Below are positions 51,131-59,265 of a stretch of DNA of 64,000 nt, piece after piece. The stretch is from an uncultured Draconibacterium sp. Its GTDB lineage: Bacteria; Bacteroidota; Bacteroidia; Bacteroidales; Prolixibacteraceae. The stretch's first letter is position 1; the number at the start of each line of letters is the position of its first letter. The notes under the pieces are model-generated. The model was not told where the DNA came from. It saw nothing but the letters and a program-made list of their open reading frames with translations, and did no database searches. The stretch spans positions 140,784 to 204,783 of the forward strand of contig CANLMQ010000006.1 in assembly GCA_947492175.1 (NCBI GenBank), given 5' to 3'. A program made the translations under genes and the position numbers.

Positions 51131-52420
51131 TTAAAAATTGTAAGTCAACATCAATAAAATTCTGTGGTTGGTTGCGTTTAAAGTATCGTCGTACAAACCA
51201 TCCGAGAAATCGAAAGTACCCGTTCCATAATCGGCTGAGTCGATTTCATACTCAGCAACAAATCGTAAATTTTTGAAATTGTAAGCCCAATAGGGAGCAA
51301 TACGATATACCTGTTTCATAGTTGGCACCAAACCAGCCGTTCTGGCTTCACCATCGAAATTATAAAGTTCATCAGATGTCCCGAAATTTTTGGAAATACC
51401 GCCAAAAAATCCGATCTGGTGCTTAGTTCCGTAAACAACGTTAAGCAGTGTTGACGAGGTTGTATAGTTGGTATAAGTCATGCCTCCGGTTGCTTCGTCA
51501 AAGGTTTTTACTCCATAACCACCCATCATAAGCATATTTGCCAAATTCTGACCAACCATTTCCTTTACCAAGAAAAACCATTTGTCTTTTTTGTAGCCGG
51601 CATACGACATAACCGCGTAACTGGTATTCAACTCATTCGTTTGGAATTTTCCATTGGCTCCTTCTGTAACATCAATTGGCTTAATGGCATTAAACTGACC
51701 GGCCAATCCCAGGCTTACTCCATTCGAATTGTAATAAAGTCCGGCAACCAGTTCCGGAATTCCTGAATTACGTTTTGCCAAATTTGAACAGTTGGTATTT
51801 GGCACGGCATAAAATCCTTTTGAGGCATATTGCTGCTCGTACAAAGCCGTTAACGACAAAGTCAATGTACTGCTCATCCGGTAATCGAAATCAACCTGAG
51901 GAGAACGGTTAAAAGGATTGTACGGACTACCTGTATTCAGGCCTCCAACTTGCGGAAAAAATGCTCCGCTACCGTTCCACAAAGGATGCCAGGTTTGTCC
52001 CACTAAAAGTGACGAATTCTCCCAGTCGAGTTTTACGTAGGCTTTTCTTAAGCGAAGAACTTCAGGATAAGCTGTTACAATACCGGCAAAATCAGTTTCG
52101 ATATTTGCCGATGTTTTGGCACCTAAAATTTCAGGGCCTTTTATGTTCATTCCAAAGCGGGTAGCCATAGCCGTAAAACCATGAATTCCTTGTTTGTTAA
52201 GATCATTGCCATTGGCATCCTGTCCTTTATACAAAGGGAAAAGATAAAAATTATCCTGAGCGGCATTAACTCCTTTATAAGAATCGTAATAATATTCACT
52301 TCTGATAAATCCGTAGAACTGAATAGACGATTTCTTAGCAGTCACGTTGTTGTCTTCCTGTGCAAAAGTCACTGATGACAGGACAGATAATATCCATGTT
52401 ATTGCAAAGAATTTTTTCAT
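51131..52420 (-). CDS. Outer-membrane beta-barrel porin
   Basis: The ATG at 52420 gives a signal peptide (MKKFFAITWILSVLSSVTFA, cut before QEDNN); a longer frame from 52501 is unlikely. The mature protein of about 410 residues has alternating beta-strand pattern, SIQFYGFIRSEYYYDSYKG at its start and a C-terminal MLTYNF with terminal Phe, which is the barrel insertion signal. The pattern resembles DcaP-like or other trimeric porins, but family is uncertain. It is 3 nt upstream of paaK copy 2, so it probably admits the carboxylic acid substrate of that operon through the outer membrane. Confidence 0.82.
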   Translation of the reverse strand: MKKFFAITWILSVLSSVTFAQEDNNVTAKKSSIQFYGFIRSEYYYDSYKGVNAAQDNFYLFPLYKGQDANGNDLNKQGIHGFTAMATRFGMNIKGPEILGAKTSANIETDFAGIVTAYPEVLRLRKAYVKLDWENSSLLVGQTWHPLWNGSGAFFPQVGGLNTGSPYNPFNRSPQVDFDYRMSSTLTLSLTALYEQQYASKGFYAVPNTNCSNLAKRNSGIPELVAGLYYNSNGVSLGLAGQFNAIKPIDVTEGANGKFQTNELNTSYAVMSYAGYKKDKWFFLVKEMVGQNLANMLMMGGYGVKTFDEATGGMTYTNYTTSSTLLNVVYGTKHQIGFFGGISKNFGTSDELYNFDGEARTAGLVPTMKQVYRIAPYWAYNFKNLRFVAEYEIDSADYGTGTFDFSDGLYDDTLNATNHRILLMLTYNF

Positions 52421-52634
52421 TTGAAAATCGGTTTTTTTTTGATTGAATAAAGAAATAATTGTTCCGAAATGTATGCTAACACTTCGGACAAATAAAAACA
52501 TAATCTAAAAGGTTATAATATGTTGCTGTCTGAAACACAGCCTTCAAAATTAACAAAATAAGAAGCTTAATCAATTTCAAACTTACAAATTGCAAGCTCT
52601 GGCAGCTTATTTATTTTGATTTCAAACAAGACAT

Positions 52635-52682
52635 AAAAAAAGACCTGTTCTTCACTGGCATTAACCAATACAGAACAGGCCT
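52635..52682 (-). terminator. Rho-independent terminator after iorAB
   Basis: On the minus strand hairpin arms 52682-52672 and 52651-52641 (11 bp, one mismatch) with a 20-nt loop are followed by six T residues (52640-52635). It lies 21 nt after the iorB stop. Confidence 0.8.
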
Positions 52683-52703
52683 CGAAATATTAAATATTTA
52701 AAT

Positions 52704-53285
52704 TTACTTATTTACCAGGGCAAACTCACGTCCTGCCCTAAATGCGTCAAGATTAAGCTTAACAACATCCTCTCCTTTTCTCCCGAAAACACGCTGAATA
52801 CCAGCTTCTATTTTTTCGGGGGCAATGTGAATAAATGGTGTTGCAGCCCCTAACATTACCATGTTTGAAGCACGTCGGTTACCAATTTCTTTTGCAATGG
52901 TATCGGCGTCGATGGCAATACAACGAGGTTGCTTATCCAATTCGGCCATAATTTCGGCTTCATCGGGATAATTAGGAATATTTTTAAAAGGTGTTGTATT
53001 GGTTACAATATACCCGTCTTCTTTTAAGAATGGCAGGTAACGCAAAGCTTCCATAGGTTCAACCGACAAAATAATTTCTGCCGAACCTGCCGGAATAAGA
53101 TCTGAAGCCACCGCATCATCCGAAATTCGGACATGCGAAACAACAGCTCCACCACGCTGACTCATACCATGAGTTTCGGCTTGTTTCAAATGCAAGTTCT
53201 CGCGCAATGCTGCTTCACCTAAAATCGATGCAATAGATAAAATTCCTTGTCCGCCAACACCGGCTAATACTATATCTGTTTTCAT
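52704..53285 (-). CDS. iorB: Indolepyruvate ferredoxin oxidoreductase, beta subunit
   Basis: A 193-residue protein with VLAGVGGQGILSIASILGEAA (signature split over the start) and HGMSQRGGAVVSHVRIS (about 39-55), the gamma-type domain that binds CoA in IOR. RRASNMVMLGAATPFI is also typical. With IorA it oxidises arylpyruvates from phenylalanine, tyrosine and tryptophan to aryl-acetyl-CoA, reducing ferredoxin. It lies 65 nt behind iorA and the operon ends at the terminator at 52635-52682. Confidence 0.94.
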   Translation of the reverse strand: MKTDIVLAGVGGQGILSIASILGEAALRENLHLKQAETHGMSQRGGAVVSHVRISDDAVASDLIPAGSAEIILSVEPMEALRYLPFLKEDGYIVTNTTPFKNIPNYPDEAEIMAELDKQPRCIAIDADTIAKEIGNRRASNMVMLGAATPFIHIAPEKIEAGIQRVFGRKGEDVVKLNLDAFRAGREFALVNK

Positions 53286-53350
53286 AATTTTTAAATTAAA
53301 TTCAAGACTAAAAATATTTCCTCTTTAATCCTGAATATTCAATTTTAAGT

Positions 53351-54979
53351 TTAGGTATATTGTTTTTTAGGATTCTCCTTCATTTTCTTTTCTTTCCGCA
53401 TTCGTTTGGCTGCTGCCTGAATACATTCGCGGCGGAATACAATCACAGAAACACCTTCGTAAGCTAACTCTTCGTTAAAAGTTTCAACCATTTGCTCGTG
53501 GTACTTTTTAAGCGGAACAAGTACCCGAATATGATTTGGATCTACACCAACTCCTTCACAAATACTTTCAACTTTCCCCAAAGCAGAAGAATCCTGTCCC
53601 CCGGTCATTGAAACCGATTCATTATCCGAAATCACCACAACAATGTTTGAACCGTCGTTAACTGCATCCAGCAAACCTGTCATTCCGGAGTGTGTAAACG
53701 TTGAATCACCAATAACAGCAACCGCCGGAATTAAACCGGCATCGGAAGCACCTTTGGCCATTGTAATTGAAGCTCCCATATCAACACACGAATAAATACT
53801 TTTATAAGGAGGCAATGCACCAAGCGTGTAACATCCGATATCAGAAAAAACACGTCCTTTTGTAAAAACATCCAACGCTTCATTCAGAGCTTTGTACATG
53901 TCCTGATGACCGCATCCCTGGCACAGTGCCGGCGGGCGATTCACAATCAGTTCCGGAACTTTTGCTCCTTCCAAAACTTCTTTTCCCAATGCTTTTGCTA
54001 CCAAATCAGCATTTAATTCTCCATCGCGCGGAAGCGCTCCGCTCAATCGTCCCGATACCTTAATATCTTTTTTGAAAGCTGCTTTCACAACCTCTTCCAC
54101 AACCGGAGCTCCTTCTTCCAAAATCAGTACCTCTTCGCAATGTTTTTCCATTTTGGCAAGCATTTTTGCCGGAACCGGATATTGCGTTAATTTCATTACA
54201 GTGTACGGACAATTTCCATTGGGGTAATTTTCCATTAAGTAATTATAGGCAATACCACAGGCAATTATTCCAAAACTTCTGTCGGCGCTTTTTGTTAACG
54301 AATTGTATTTCGATTTTTTCGCTGCTTTTTCAAAATCCTTTTGTTTTTCGAGCAAACCTTTGTAGCGTCGGCGTGCAATTGCCGGCAAAAGCACAAACTG
54401 ACTTGGATCGGTTGGCAACTGCAGTTTGTTTGAAGTTAAAACTTCGCTACGTACAATACCGGCACGCGAGTGAGCTAAACGAGTTGTTATACGCACCATA
54501 ACCGGCACTCCCAACTCTTCTGAAAGAGCAAAACCTTCACGAACCATGTCGTAGGCTTCCTGTTGGTTACTGGGTTCTAAAACCGGAATCATCGCAAACT
54601 TGGCATAAAAACGTGAATCTTGTTCGTTTTGCGACGAATGCATCGATGGATCGTCGGCAACTGTCACAATCATACCGCCATTAATTCCTGTAATAGCAGA
54701 ATTTACAAAAGCATCTGCCGCCACATTCAATCCCACGTGTTTCATACAAACCATGGTACGTTTTCCGGCATACGACATTCCCAAAGCGGCTTCGTAGGCT
54801 GTTTTTTCGTTCGACGACCATTTGCTGCGAATGCCCAATTCTGAGGCAAGTTCGCTTTCCTGTATAAACTCAGTTATTTCAGTTGAAGGTGTTCCGGGAT
54901 AAGCATACACGCCTGAAATACCACCATCGATGGCCCCCTGCCCAATAGCTTCAACTCCTAAAAATAGATTTTTTTGCAT
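53351..54979 (-). CDS. iorA: Indolepyruvate ferredoxin oxidoreductase, alpha subunit
   Basis: The ATG at 54979 gives a 542-residue protein (MQKNLFLGVEAIGQGAID); an upstream frame from 55045 lacks family support. The N-terminal pyrimidine domain has VYAYPGTPSTEITEF. The TPP domain has RPPALCQGCGHQDMYKAL (about 369-386) and VIGDSTFTHSGMTGLLDAVND (about 440-460). The protein ends shortly after VVFRRECIQAAAKRM, so the C-terminal 2 x [4Fe-4S] ferredoxin domain of archaeal IorA is missing. This shorter form also appears in other Bacteroidota. Electrons would have to leave via the complex's remaining cluster or a separate ferredoxin. Confidence 0.94.
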   Translation of the reverse strand: MQKNLFLGVEAIGQGAIDGGISGVYAYPGTPSTEITEFIQESELASELGIRSKWSSNEKTAYEAALGMSYAGKRTMVCMKHVGLNVAADAFVNSAITGINGGMIVTVADDPSMHSSQNEQDSRFYAKFAMIPVLEPSNQQEAYDMVREGFALSEELGVPVMVRITTRLAHSRAGIVRSEVLTSNKLQLPTDPSQFVLLPAIARRRYKGLLEKQKDFEKAAKKSKYNSLTKSADRSFGIIACGIAYNYLMENYPNGNCPYTVMKLTQYPVPAKMLAKMEKHCEEVLILEEGAPVVEEVVKAAFKKDIKVSGRLSGALPRDGELNADLVAKALGKEVLEGAKVPELIVNRPPALCQGCGHQDMYKALNEALDVFTKGRVFSDIGCYTLGALPPYKSIYSCVDMGASITMAKGASDAGLIPAVAVIGDSTFTHSGMTGLLDAVNDGSNIVVVISDNESVSMTGGQDSSALGKVESICEGVGVDPNHIRVLVPLKKYHEQMVETFNEELAYEGVSVIVFRRECIQAAAKRMRKEKKMKENPKKQYT

Positions 54980-55002
54980 TTTGGTATAATTTTCGAAGCG
55001 AA

Positions 55003-55032
55003 CAAAAGTATTAAAATGAAAACAGGAAGCAA
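55003..55032 (-). promoter_or_regulatory. Primary sigma promoter of iorAB
   Basis: On the minus strand TTG (55032-55030), then 19 nt, then TACTTTTG (55010-55003) matches the Bacteroidota consensus TTTG-N19-TAnnTTTG. It lies 23 nt upstream of the iorA ATG at 54979, and supports that start. Confidence 0.75.
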
Positions 55033-55181
55033 TTAGAATTGTCATGTTTTCATTTTTATGCGCCTACAACCAAAAATCCATAATCTGCCAACAACACCCT
55101 AAAATAATGCAATTTACAAACACCTAAACCTTATTTATACTCATTACAAACAACAATAATATGAGATAAAATTACTTCAGG

Positions 55182-55227
55182 TTGTAACATCTGTTACAAA
55201 ATAGATGCGTAAATTAATGGTTATTTG
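55182..55227 (+). promoter_or_regulatory. Crp/Fnr-like site and -7 element upstream of nrfHA
   Basis: The inverted repeat TTGTAACATCTGTTACAA (55182-55199) is perfect: 7-bp arms and a 4-nt centre. After 20 nt comes GTTATTTG (55220-55227), whose TTTG fits the -7 element although its first two bases do not. The centre distance of 33 nt suggests class II activation by an Fnr/Crp-type protein, as expected for an anaerobic nitrite reductase. Confidence 0.65.
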
Positions 55228-55264
55228 GAAGCAAATTAAACAAAACATTAACCGATTTTTAATT

Positions 55265-55840
55265 ATGCTGAACAAACTTCGTCCTCCTGAAAATTGGAAA
55301 TTTCCGGTGCTTATTATTTCCAGCATTTTTGTCGGACTCATTATTTTCATTTTTTATATATCAAAAGCACATTCTTATCTCTCCGACAACCCGGAAACTT
55401 GCACCAATTGCCATATTATGTCACCGCAATACGCCACATGGAACCACAGTTCTCATCGCGAGGTTGCACATTGTAACGACTGTCATGTTCCCCATAACAA
55501 TGTTTTTAACAAATATTATTTTAAAGCAAAAGACGGGTTACGGCATGCCACTATGTTTACCCTACGACTTGAGCCTCAGGTAATATTCATACATGAAGCA
55601 GGGCAACAGGTGGTTCACAACAATTGCATTCGTTGCCATCAAAAACAAATTACAGATCCTAAACTGGCCTCATTTGTCGAATCACATACAGCTCACATGC
55701 AAGACCGTCCGTGCTGGGAATGTCACCGCGAAATTCCCCATGGCCGGGTTAACAGTCTTTCGAGTGTTCCCAATGCACATGTACCACTTCCTGAGAGTCC
55801 GGTACCCGATTGGCTTAAAGAGTATATAAAAAACAACTAA
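55265..55840 (+). CDS. nrfH: NrfH-type tetraheme cytochrome c, nitrite reductase small subunit
   Basis: I place the start at ATG 55265 (MLNKLRPPENWKFPVLIISS). A start at 55205 is also open, but would lie 5 nt from the inverted repeat and before the -7 element. The 191-residue form has one membrane anchor (about 12-33) and four heme sites: CTNCH (46-50), CNDCH (70-74), CIRCH (121-125) and CWECH (150-154). NrfH takes electrons from menaquinol and passes them to NrfA in the periplasm. It lies 13 nt before nrfA, in the family's usual order. Confidence 0.93.
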   Translation: MLNKLRPPENWKFPVLIISSIFVGLIIFIFYISKAHSYLSDNPETCTNCHIMSPQYATWNHSSHREVAHCNDCHVPHNNVFNKYYFKAKDGLRHATMFTLRLEPQVIFIHEAGQQVVHNNCIRCHQKQITDPKLASFVESHTAHMQDRPCWECHREIPHGRVNSLSSVPNAHVPLPESPVPDWLKEYIKNN

Positions 55841-55853
55841 ATATCGAATTCTT

Positions 55854-57374
55854 ATGACTACAAAATCAAAATCAGGAAAAAGAGCCTTATTAAACTGGGG
55901 AATTTTTATTGCAACTGTTATTGTTGTATTTCTGCTTGGTCTTCTCGCATCTTCAATTCTGGAACGAAGAACTGAAGCAGCTTATGTAAATGTACCCAAA
56001 AATGAGATAAACCAGTTTGATCCGCGCAACGAGGTTTGGGGAGAAAACTATCCGCGCGAGTTTCAATCGTATTATGGAACGGCTGACACTACTTTCCAAA
56101 GCAAATACAACGGGAATGTAATGATTGATATGCTTGAAGTAGATCCTCGTTTGGTAGTTCTTTGGGCTGGATATGGTTTTTCGAAAGATTACAACCAGGG
56201 ACGCGGCCATTACTATGCGGTTACCGATGTACAAAACACTTTGCGCACAGGTGCACCAAAATCAAAAACCGATGGTCCGATGCCTTCAACCTGTATGACC
56301 TGCAAAAGCCCCGATGTCCCCAGATTGATGAACGAACGTGGTGTGGCTCAGTTTTACACAGGGAAATGGGCCGAACTGGGCGCCGAAGTTGTTAATCCGA
56401 TTGGTTGCGCCGATTGCCACGATGCCAAAACAATGAACCTACGGATTTCGCGACCGGCTTTGATTGAGGCATTCGAACGCCAGGGAAAAGACATTACAAA
56501 AGCCAGCCATCAGGAAATGCGGAGCCTGGTTTGTGCCCAGTGCCACGTAGAATACTATTTCAACAAAAAAACTGCTGAAGGAGCAAACTACCTGACTTTC
56601 CCCTGGGACAACGGATATTCGGCTGAAGCTATGGAAGAATACTACGATAACATGGAATTTTCGGACTGGACACATGCGCTAAGCAAAGCACCAATGTTAA
56701 AAGCACAGCATCCGGGCTATGAAGTTTATATGACCGGAATTCATGCACAACGGGGAGTGTCGTGTGCCGATTGCCACATGCCGTACAAAAGCGAAGGAGG
56801 ACAGAAATTTACTGACCACAAAATGCAGTCGCCACTTAATAACATAGCTAACTCGTGCCAGGTATGTCACAGAGAAGAGGCTGGTACTCTAATGGCCAAT
56901 GTTTACGAACGTCAGGATAAAATTATAGAGAACCGAGACAAACTGGAAGAATTAGTGGTTCGGGCTCACGTTGAAGCAAAAAAAGCCTGGGACCTGGGTG
57001 CAACAGAACCCCAGATGAAAGATATTTTAATGGGAATCCGTCATGCACAGTGGCGCTGGGACTATGCAGCAGCAAGTCATGGTGGCTCATTCCACTCACC
57101 TGTTGAAATTGGCAGGGTTATTACCACAGGAATTACAATTGCCCAGGAAACCAGGATTAAACTGGCTCGTTTGTTAGCCGATATGGGGCACAACGAGGAA
57201 GTACCTTATCCGGATATTAGCACAAAAGCCAAAGCCCAAAAATACATTGGACTGGATATGGATAAGCTAAATTCCGAAAAGAAGGAATTTCTGAAAACCG
57301 TAATTCCGGAGTGGGAGAAAGAAGCAAAAGAGCGCGAAAAAACCTACGACATTGTTGCTTCTGGCAAGGAATAA
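55854..57374 (+). CDS. nrfA: Cytochrome c nitrite reductase (ammonia-forming), pentaheme catalytic subunit
   Basis: A 506-residue protein with an N-terminal membrane segment or uncleaved signal (residues 13-34). Heme 1, the active-site heme, has the special CMTCK motif (147-151). The other four are CADCH (185-189), CAQCH (227-231), CADCH near 302 and CQVCH near 340. Catalytic neighbours such as the Arg/Tyr/His set lie in RGVAQFYTGKW and HVEYYF. It reduces nitrite to ammonium with six electrons in the periplasm. Together with nrfH it should allow dissimilatory nitrite ammonification; no Nrf maturation genes (NrfI/CcsA-type) are in this window. Confidence 0.96.
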   Translation: MTTKSKSGKRALLNWGIFIATVIVVFLLGLLASSILERRTEAAYVNVPKNEINQFDPRNEVWGENYPREFQSYYGTADTTFQSKYNGNVMIDMLEVDPRLVVLWAGYGFSKDYNQGRGHYYAVTDVQNTLRTGAPKSKTDGPMPSTCMTCKSPDVPRLMNERGVAQFYTGKWAELGAEVVNPIGCADCHDAKTMNLRISRPALIEAFERQGKDITKASHQEMRSLVCAQCHVEYYFNKKTAEGANYLTFPWDNGYSAEAMEEYYDNMEFSDWTHALSKAPMLKAQHPGYEVYMTGIHAQRGVSCADCHMPYKSEGGQKFTDHKMQSPLNNIANSCQVCHREEAGTLMANVYERQDKIIENRDKLEELVVRAHVEAKKAWDLGATEPQMKDILMGIRHAQWRWDYAAASHGGSFHSPVEIGRVITTGITIAQETRIKLARLLADMGHNEEVPYPDISTKAKAQKYIGLDMDKLNSEKKEFLKTVIPEWEKEAKEREKTYDIVASGKE

Positions 57375-57458
57375 AAGTAAAAATTCAGCAGGTGACAGAT
57401 TGAAAAGAACAGCTCCACCTGCCGAATTTCCACCTCAATTTCATTTAAAATTATAAGT

Positions 57459-58673
57459 ATGAAAACATTAAAATACATCTGGTTGATAGTATTGGGCATT
57501 TGTTTTTCACAATTTGCCAAAGCGCAGTTCTCTCTATCCGGAGAATTCAGGCCACGTACAGAAGTTAGCCATGGATATAAATCGCTGGCAGACAAAAATC
57601 AGGATGCTTCAACCATTACAGCACAACGTACACGGTTAAACTTTGGATTTACAAACGAATGGATAAAATCCGGGCTGGTACTTCAGGATGTCAGACAGTG
57701 GGGCAATCAGCCACAATTGGTATCCAATGAAGATTATGCCGTTTCTATTCATCAGGCCTGGGCCGAAGTGCTTTTTACTCCTGAGTTTTCGTTAAAAGCT
57801 GGTCGGCAGGAATTGGTATACGACGACCACCGGATATTTGGGAATGTTGGCTGGGCACACCAGGCTCGTTCGCACGATTTGGCTTTATTCAAATACGAAA
57901 CAGATTTTAAACTTCATTTTGGTATAGCCCACAACGAAAACAACAATTTAACAAACAGTAATTACGATGGCCCCGACGCATATAAAGACCTTCAGTTTAT
58001 TTGGTTTAACAACAAATGGGAAAATGCCGGTTTAAGTTTGCTGTTTTTAAACAACGGGGTGCCGGTTATTGAAGACAACGAACAAAAAACAAAATACAGC
58101 CAAACCCTTGGCGGACGTTTAACGTCAACTGTAGAATCGGTTAAACTGGCTTCGAATTTATATTACCAAACTGGTAAACATGCTTCTGGGAAAGATATTA
58201 GCGCACTTAACTTTTTACTGGAAGCTTCATTAACCAGTTTCACGCTTGGCTACGAACATCTTTCCGGGACAGCTTATAATGAAAATGATTTTAAATCGTT
58301 TACGCCATTTTACGGAACCAACCATAAATTCAATGGATTTATGGACTATTTTTATGTGGGCAATCATGTTGGTTCTGTGGGTTTAAACGATGTTTATCTG
58401 AAATACAAATACACCAAAAACAAATTGGGTTTAGATGCTCACCTTCACTATTTTGGCGCAGCTGCAGAAATTGCGGACAATACAGATAAATACCTGGGCA
58501 CCGAGCTGGATTTGGCTGCTTCGTGGACCGTTAATCCTATGGCAAAGTTATCGGTTGGATTATCCACCCTGTTTGCAGACGATTCAATGGAAATAATAAA
58601 AAGAGGAGATAGCTCTGCCACCCAGACATGGGCTTATCTTATGCTTTCGGTTACACCTGATTTTATAAAATAA
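57459..58673 (+). CDS. Outer-membrane porin of alginate-export type
   Basis: A 404-residue protein with a signal peptide (cut near AKAQF) and barrel pattern opening with SLSGEFRPRTEVSHGY and RTRLNFGFTNEW, typical of the alginate_exp fold. AWAEVLFTPEFSLKAGRQEL is the next conserved segment. The last residues (LMLSVTPDFIK) do not end in Phe. It follows nrfA by 84 nt on the same strand and may be co-transcribed. Nitrite or other small-anion passage to NrfA is a reasonable guess from context only. Confidence 0.85.
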   Translation: MKTLKYIWLIVLGICFSQFAKAQFSLSGEFRPRTEVSHGYKSLADKNQDASTITAQRTRLNFGFTNEWIKSGLVLQDVRQWGNQPQLVSNEDYAVSIHQAWAEVLFTPEFSLKAGRQELVYDDHRIFGNVGWAHQARSHDLALFKYETDFKLHFGIAHNENNNLTNSNYDGPDAYKDLQFIWFNNKWENAGLSLLFLNNGVPVIEDNEQKTKYSQTLGGRLTSTVESVKLASNLYYQTGKHASGKDISALNFLLEASLTSFTLGYEHLSGTAYNENDFKSFTPFYGTNHKFNGFMDYFYVGNHVGSVGLNDVYLKYKYTKNKLGLDAHLHYFGAAAEIADNTDKYLGTELDLAASWTVNPMAKLSVGLSTLFADDSMEIIKRGDSSATQTWAYLMLSVTPDFIK

Positions 58674-59195
58674 AGTTTTATGTAACGCAGAGAACACTGT
58701 TTTGTTAGATTTTAATAGAATATGACTAGTGAAATAACTGTCCTTTCTGACGAAAAATATTTTCCCTATTGCTGGAAAGTTCATCTCTTTTTTAACGCTG
58801 CAAAACATGAATTCTCTAACGCATTTCTATAAAAGAGGAAGATATTTACTGAAAAATTACTTGATTATTGAGATTCTTCAGAACGGAACAATCGGCCTCT
58901 TTTCATCGATGCCGGAATTAAAATAAAACCTTAGTGAGATCGGGAAGCTTCGAAGAACTGAGAAGATCACCCGGCCGAACTTAGATTTTATGAAAATGAA
59001 GGTTGAAGATGAAAAGTAGCCTTGATCTTTCTGATTCGTCTTTGGATCAAACCAAAGATGAATGCCCCCGGCAGGGAAATAAGTATTAGATACGCAGAGT
59101 GTCTTTTGTTTCCTTCAACTACCCATAAATAAATATGAACACTGATATTGCTCCATCGTAATTTTAATCTGAAAATCTGCATCATCTGCATTCTA
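58674..59195. other. Intergenic region, no gene recognised
   Basis: There is no credible reading frame on either strand; the short frame at 58988-59191 on the minus strand has no signal, codon or family support. The segment around 58915-58985 (GATCGGGAAGC to ATCACCCGGCCG) is richer in GC than its surroundings and may be a decayed repeat copy, but it does not align well with the repeat copies A and B. Confidence 0.4.
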
Positions 59196-59241
59196 TTGTA
59201 TCAATTGTTACAATTCATTTCGTTATGTTTAAACATCTTTG
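59196..59241 (+). promoter_or_regulatory. Crp/Fnr-like site and -7 element upstream of PepSY-type gene
   Basis: The inverted repeat TTGTATCAATTGTTACAA (59196-59213, one mismatch between arms) is followed after exactly 20 nt by CATCTTTG (59234-59241), five of six fixed matches to TAnnTTTG. This repeats the arrangement at nrfH and vor. The start codon used for the gene (59266) lies 24 nt further on. Confidence 0.6.
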
Positions 59242-59265
59242 AGCAGCAAAAATGTTCAGTATCGC

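Noticed and set aside
55205..55264. Upstream start for nrfH
   Set aside because: It lies only 5 nt after the Crp/Fnr-like repeat and before the predicted -7 element, leaving no room for a transcription start; family members begin near the LRPPENW segment.
58988..59191. Minus-strand 67-codon frame in the gap before the PepSY gene
   Set aside because: There is no family, signal or sensible start, and it would run into the Crp/Fnr-like site.
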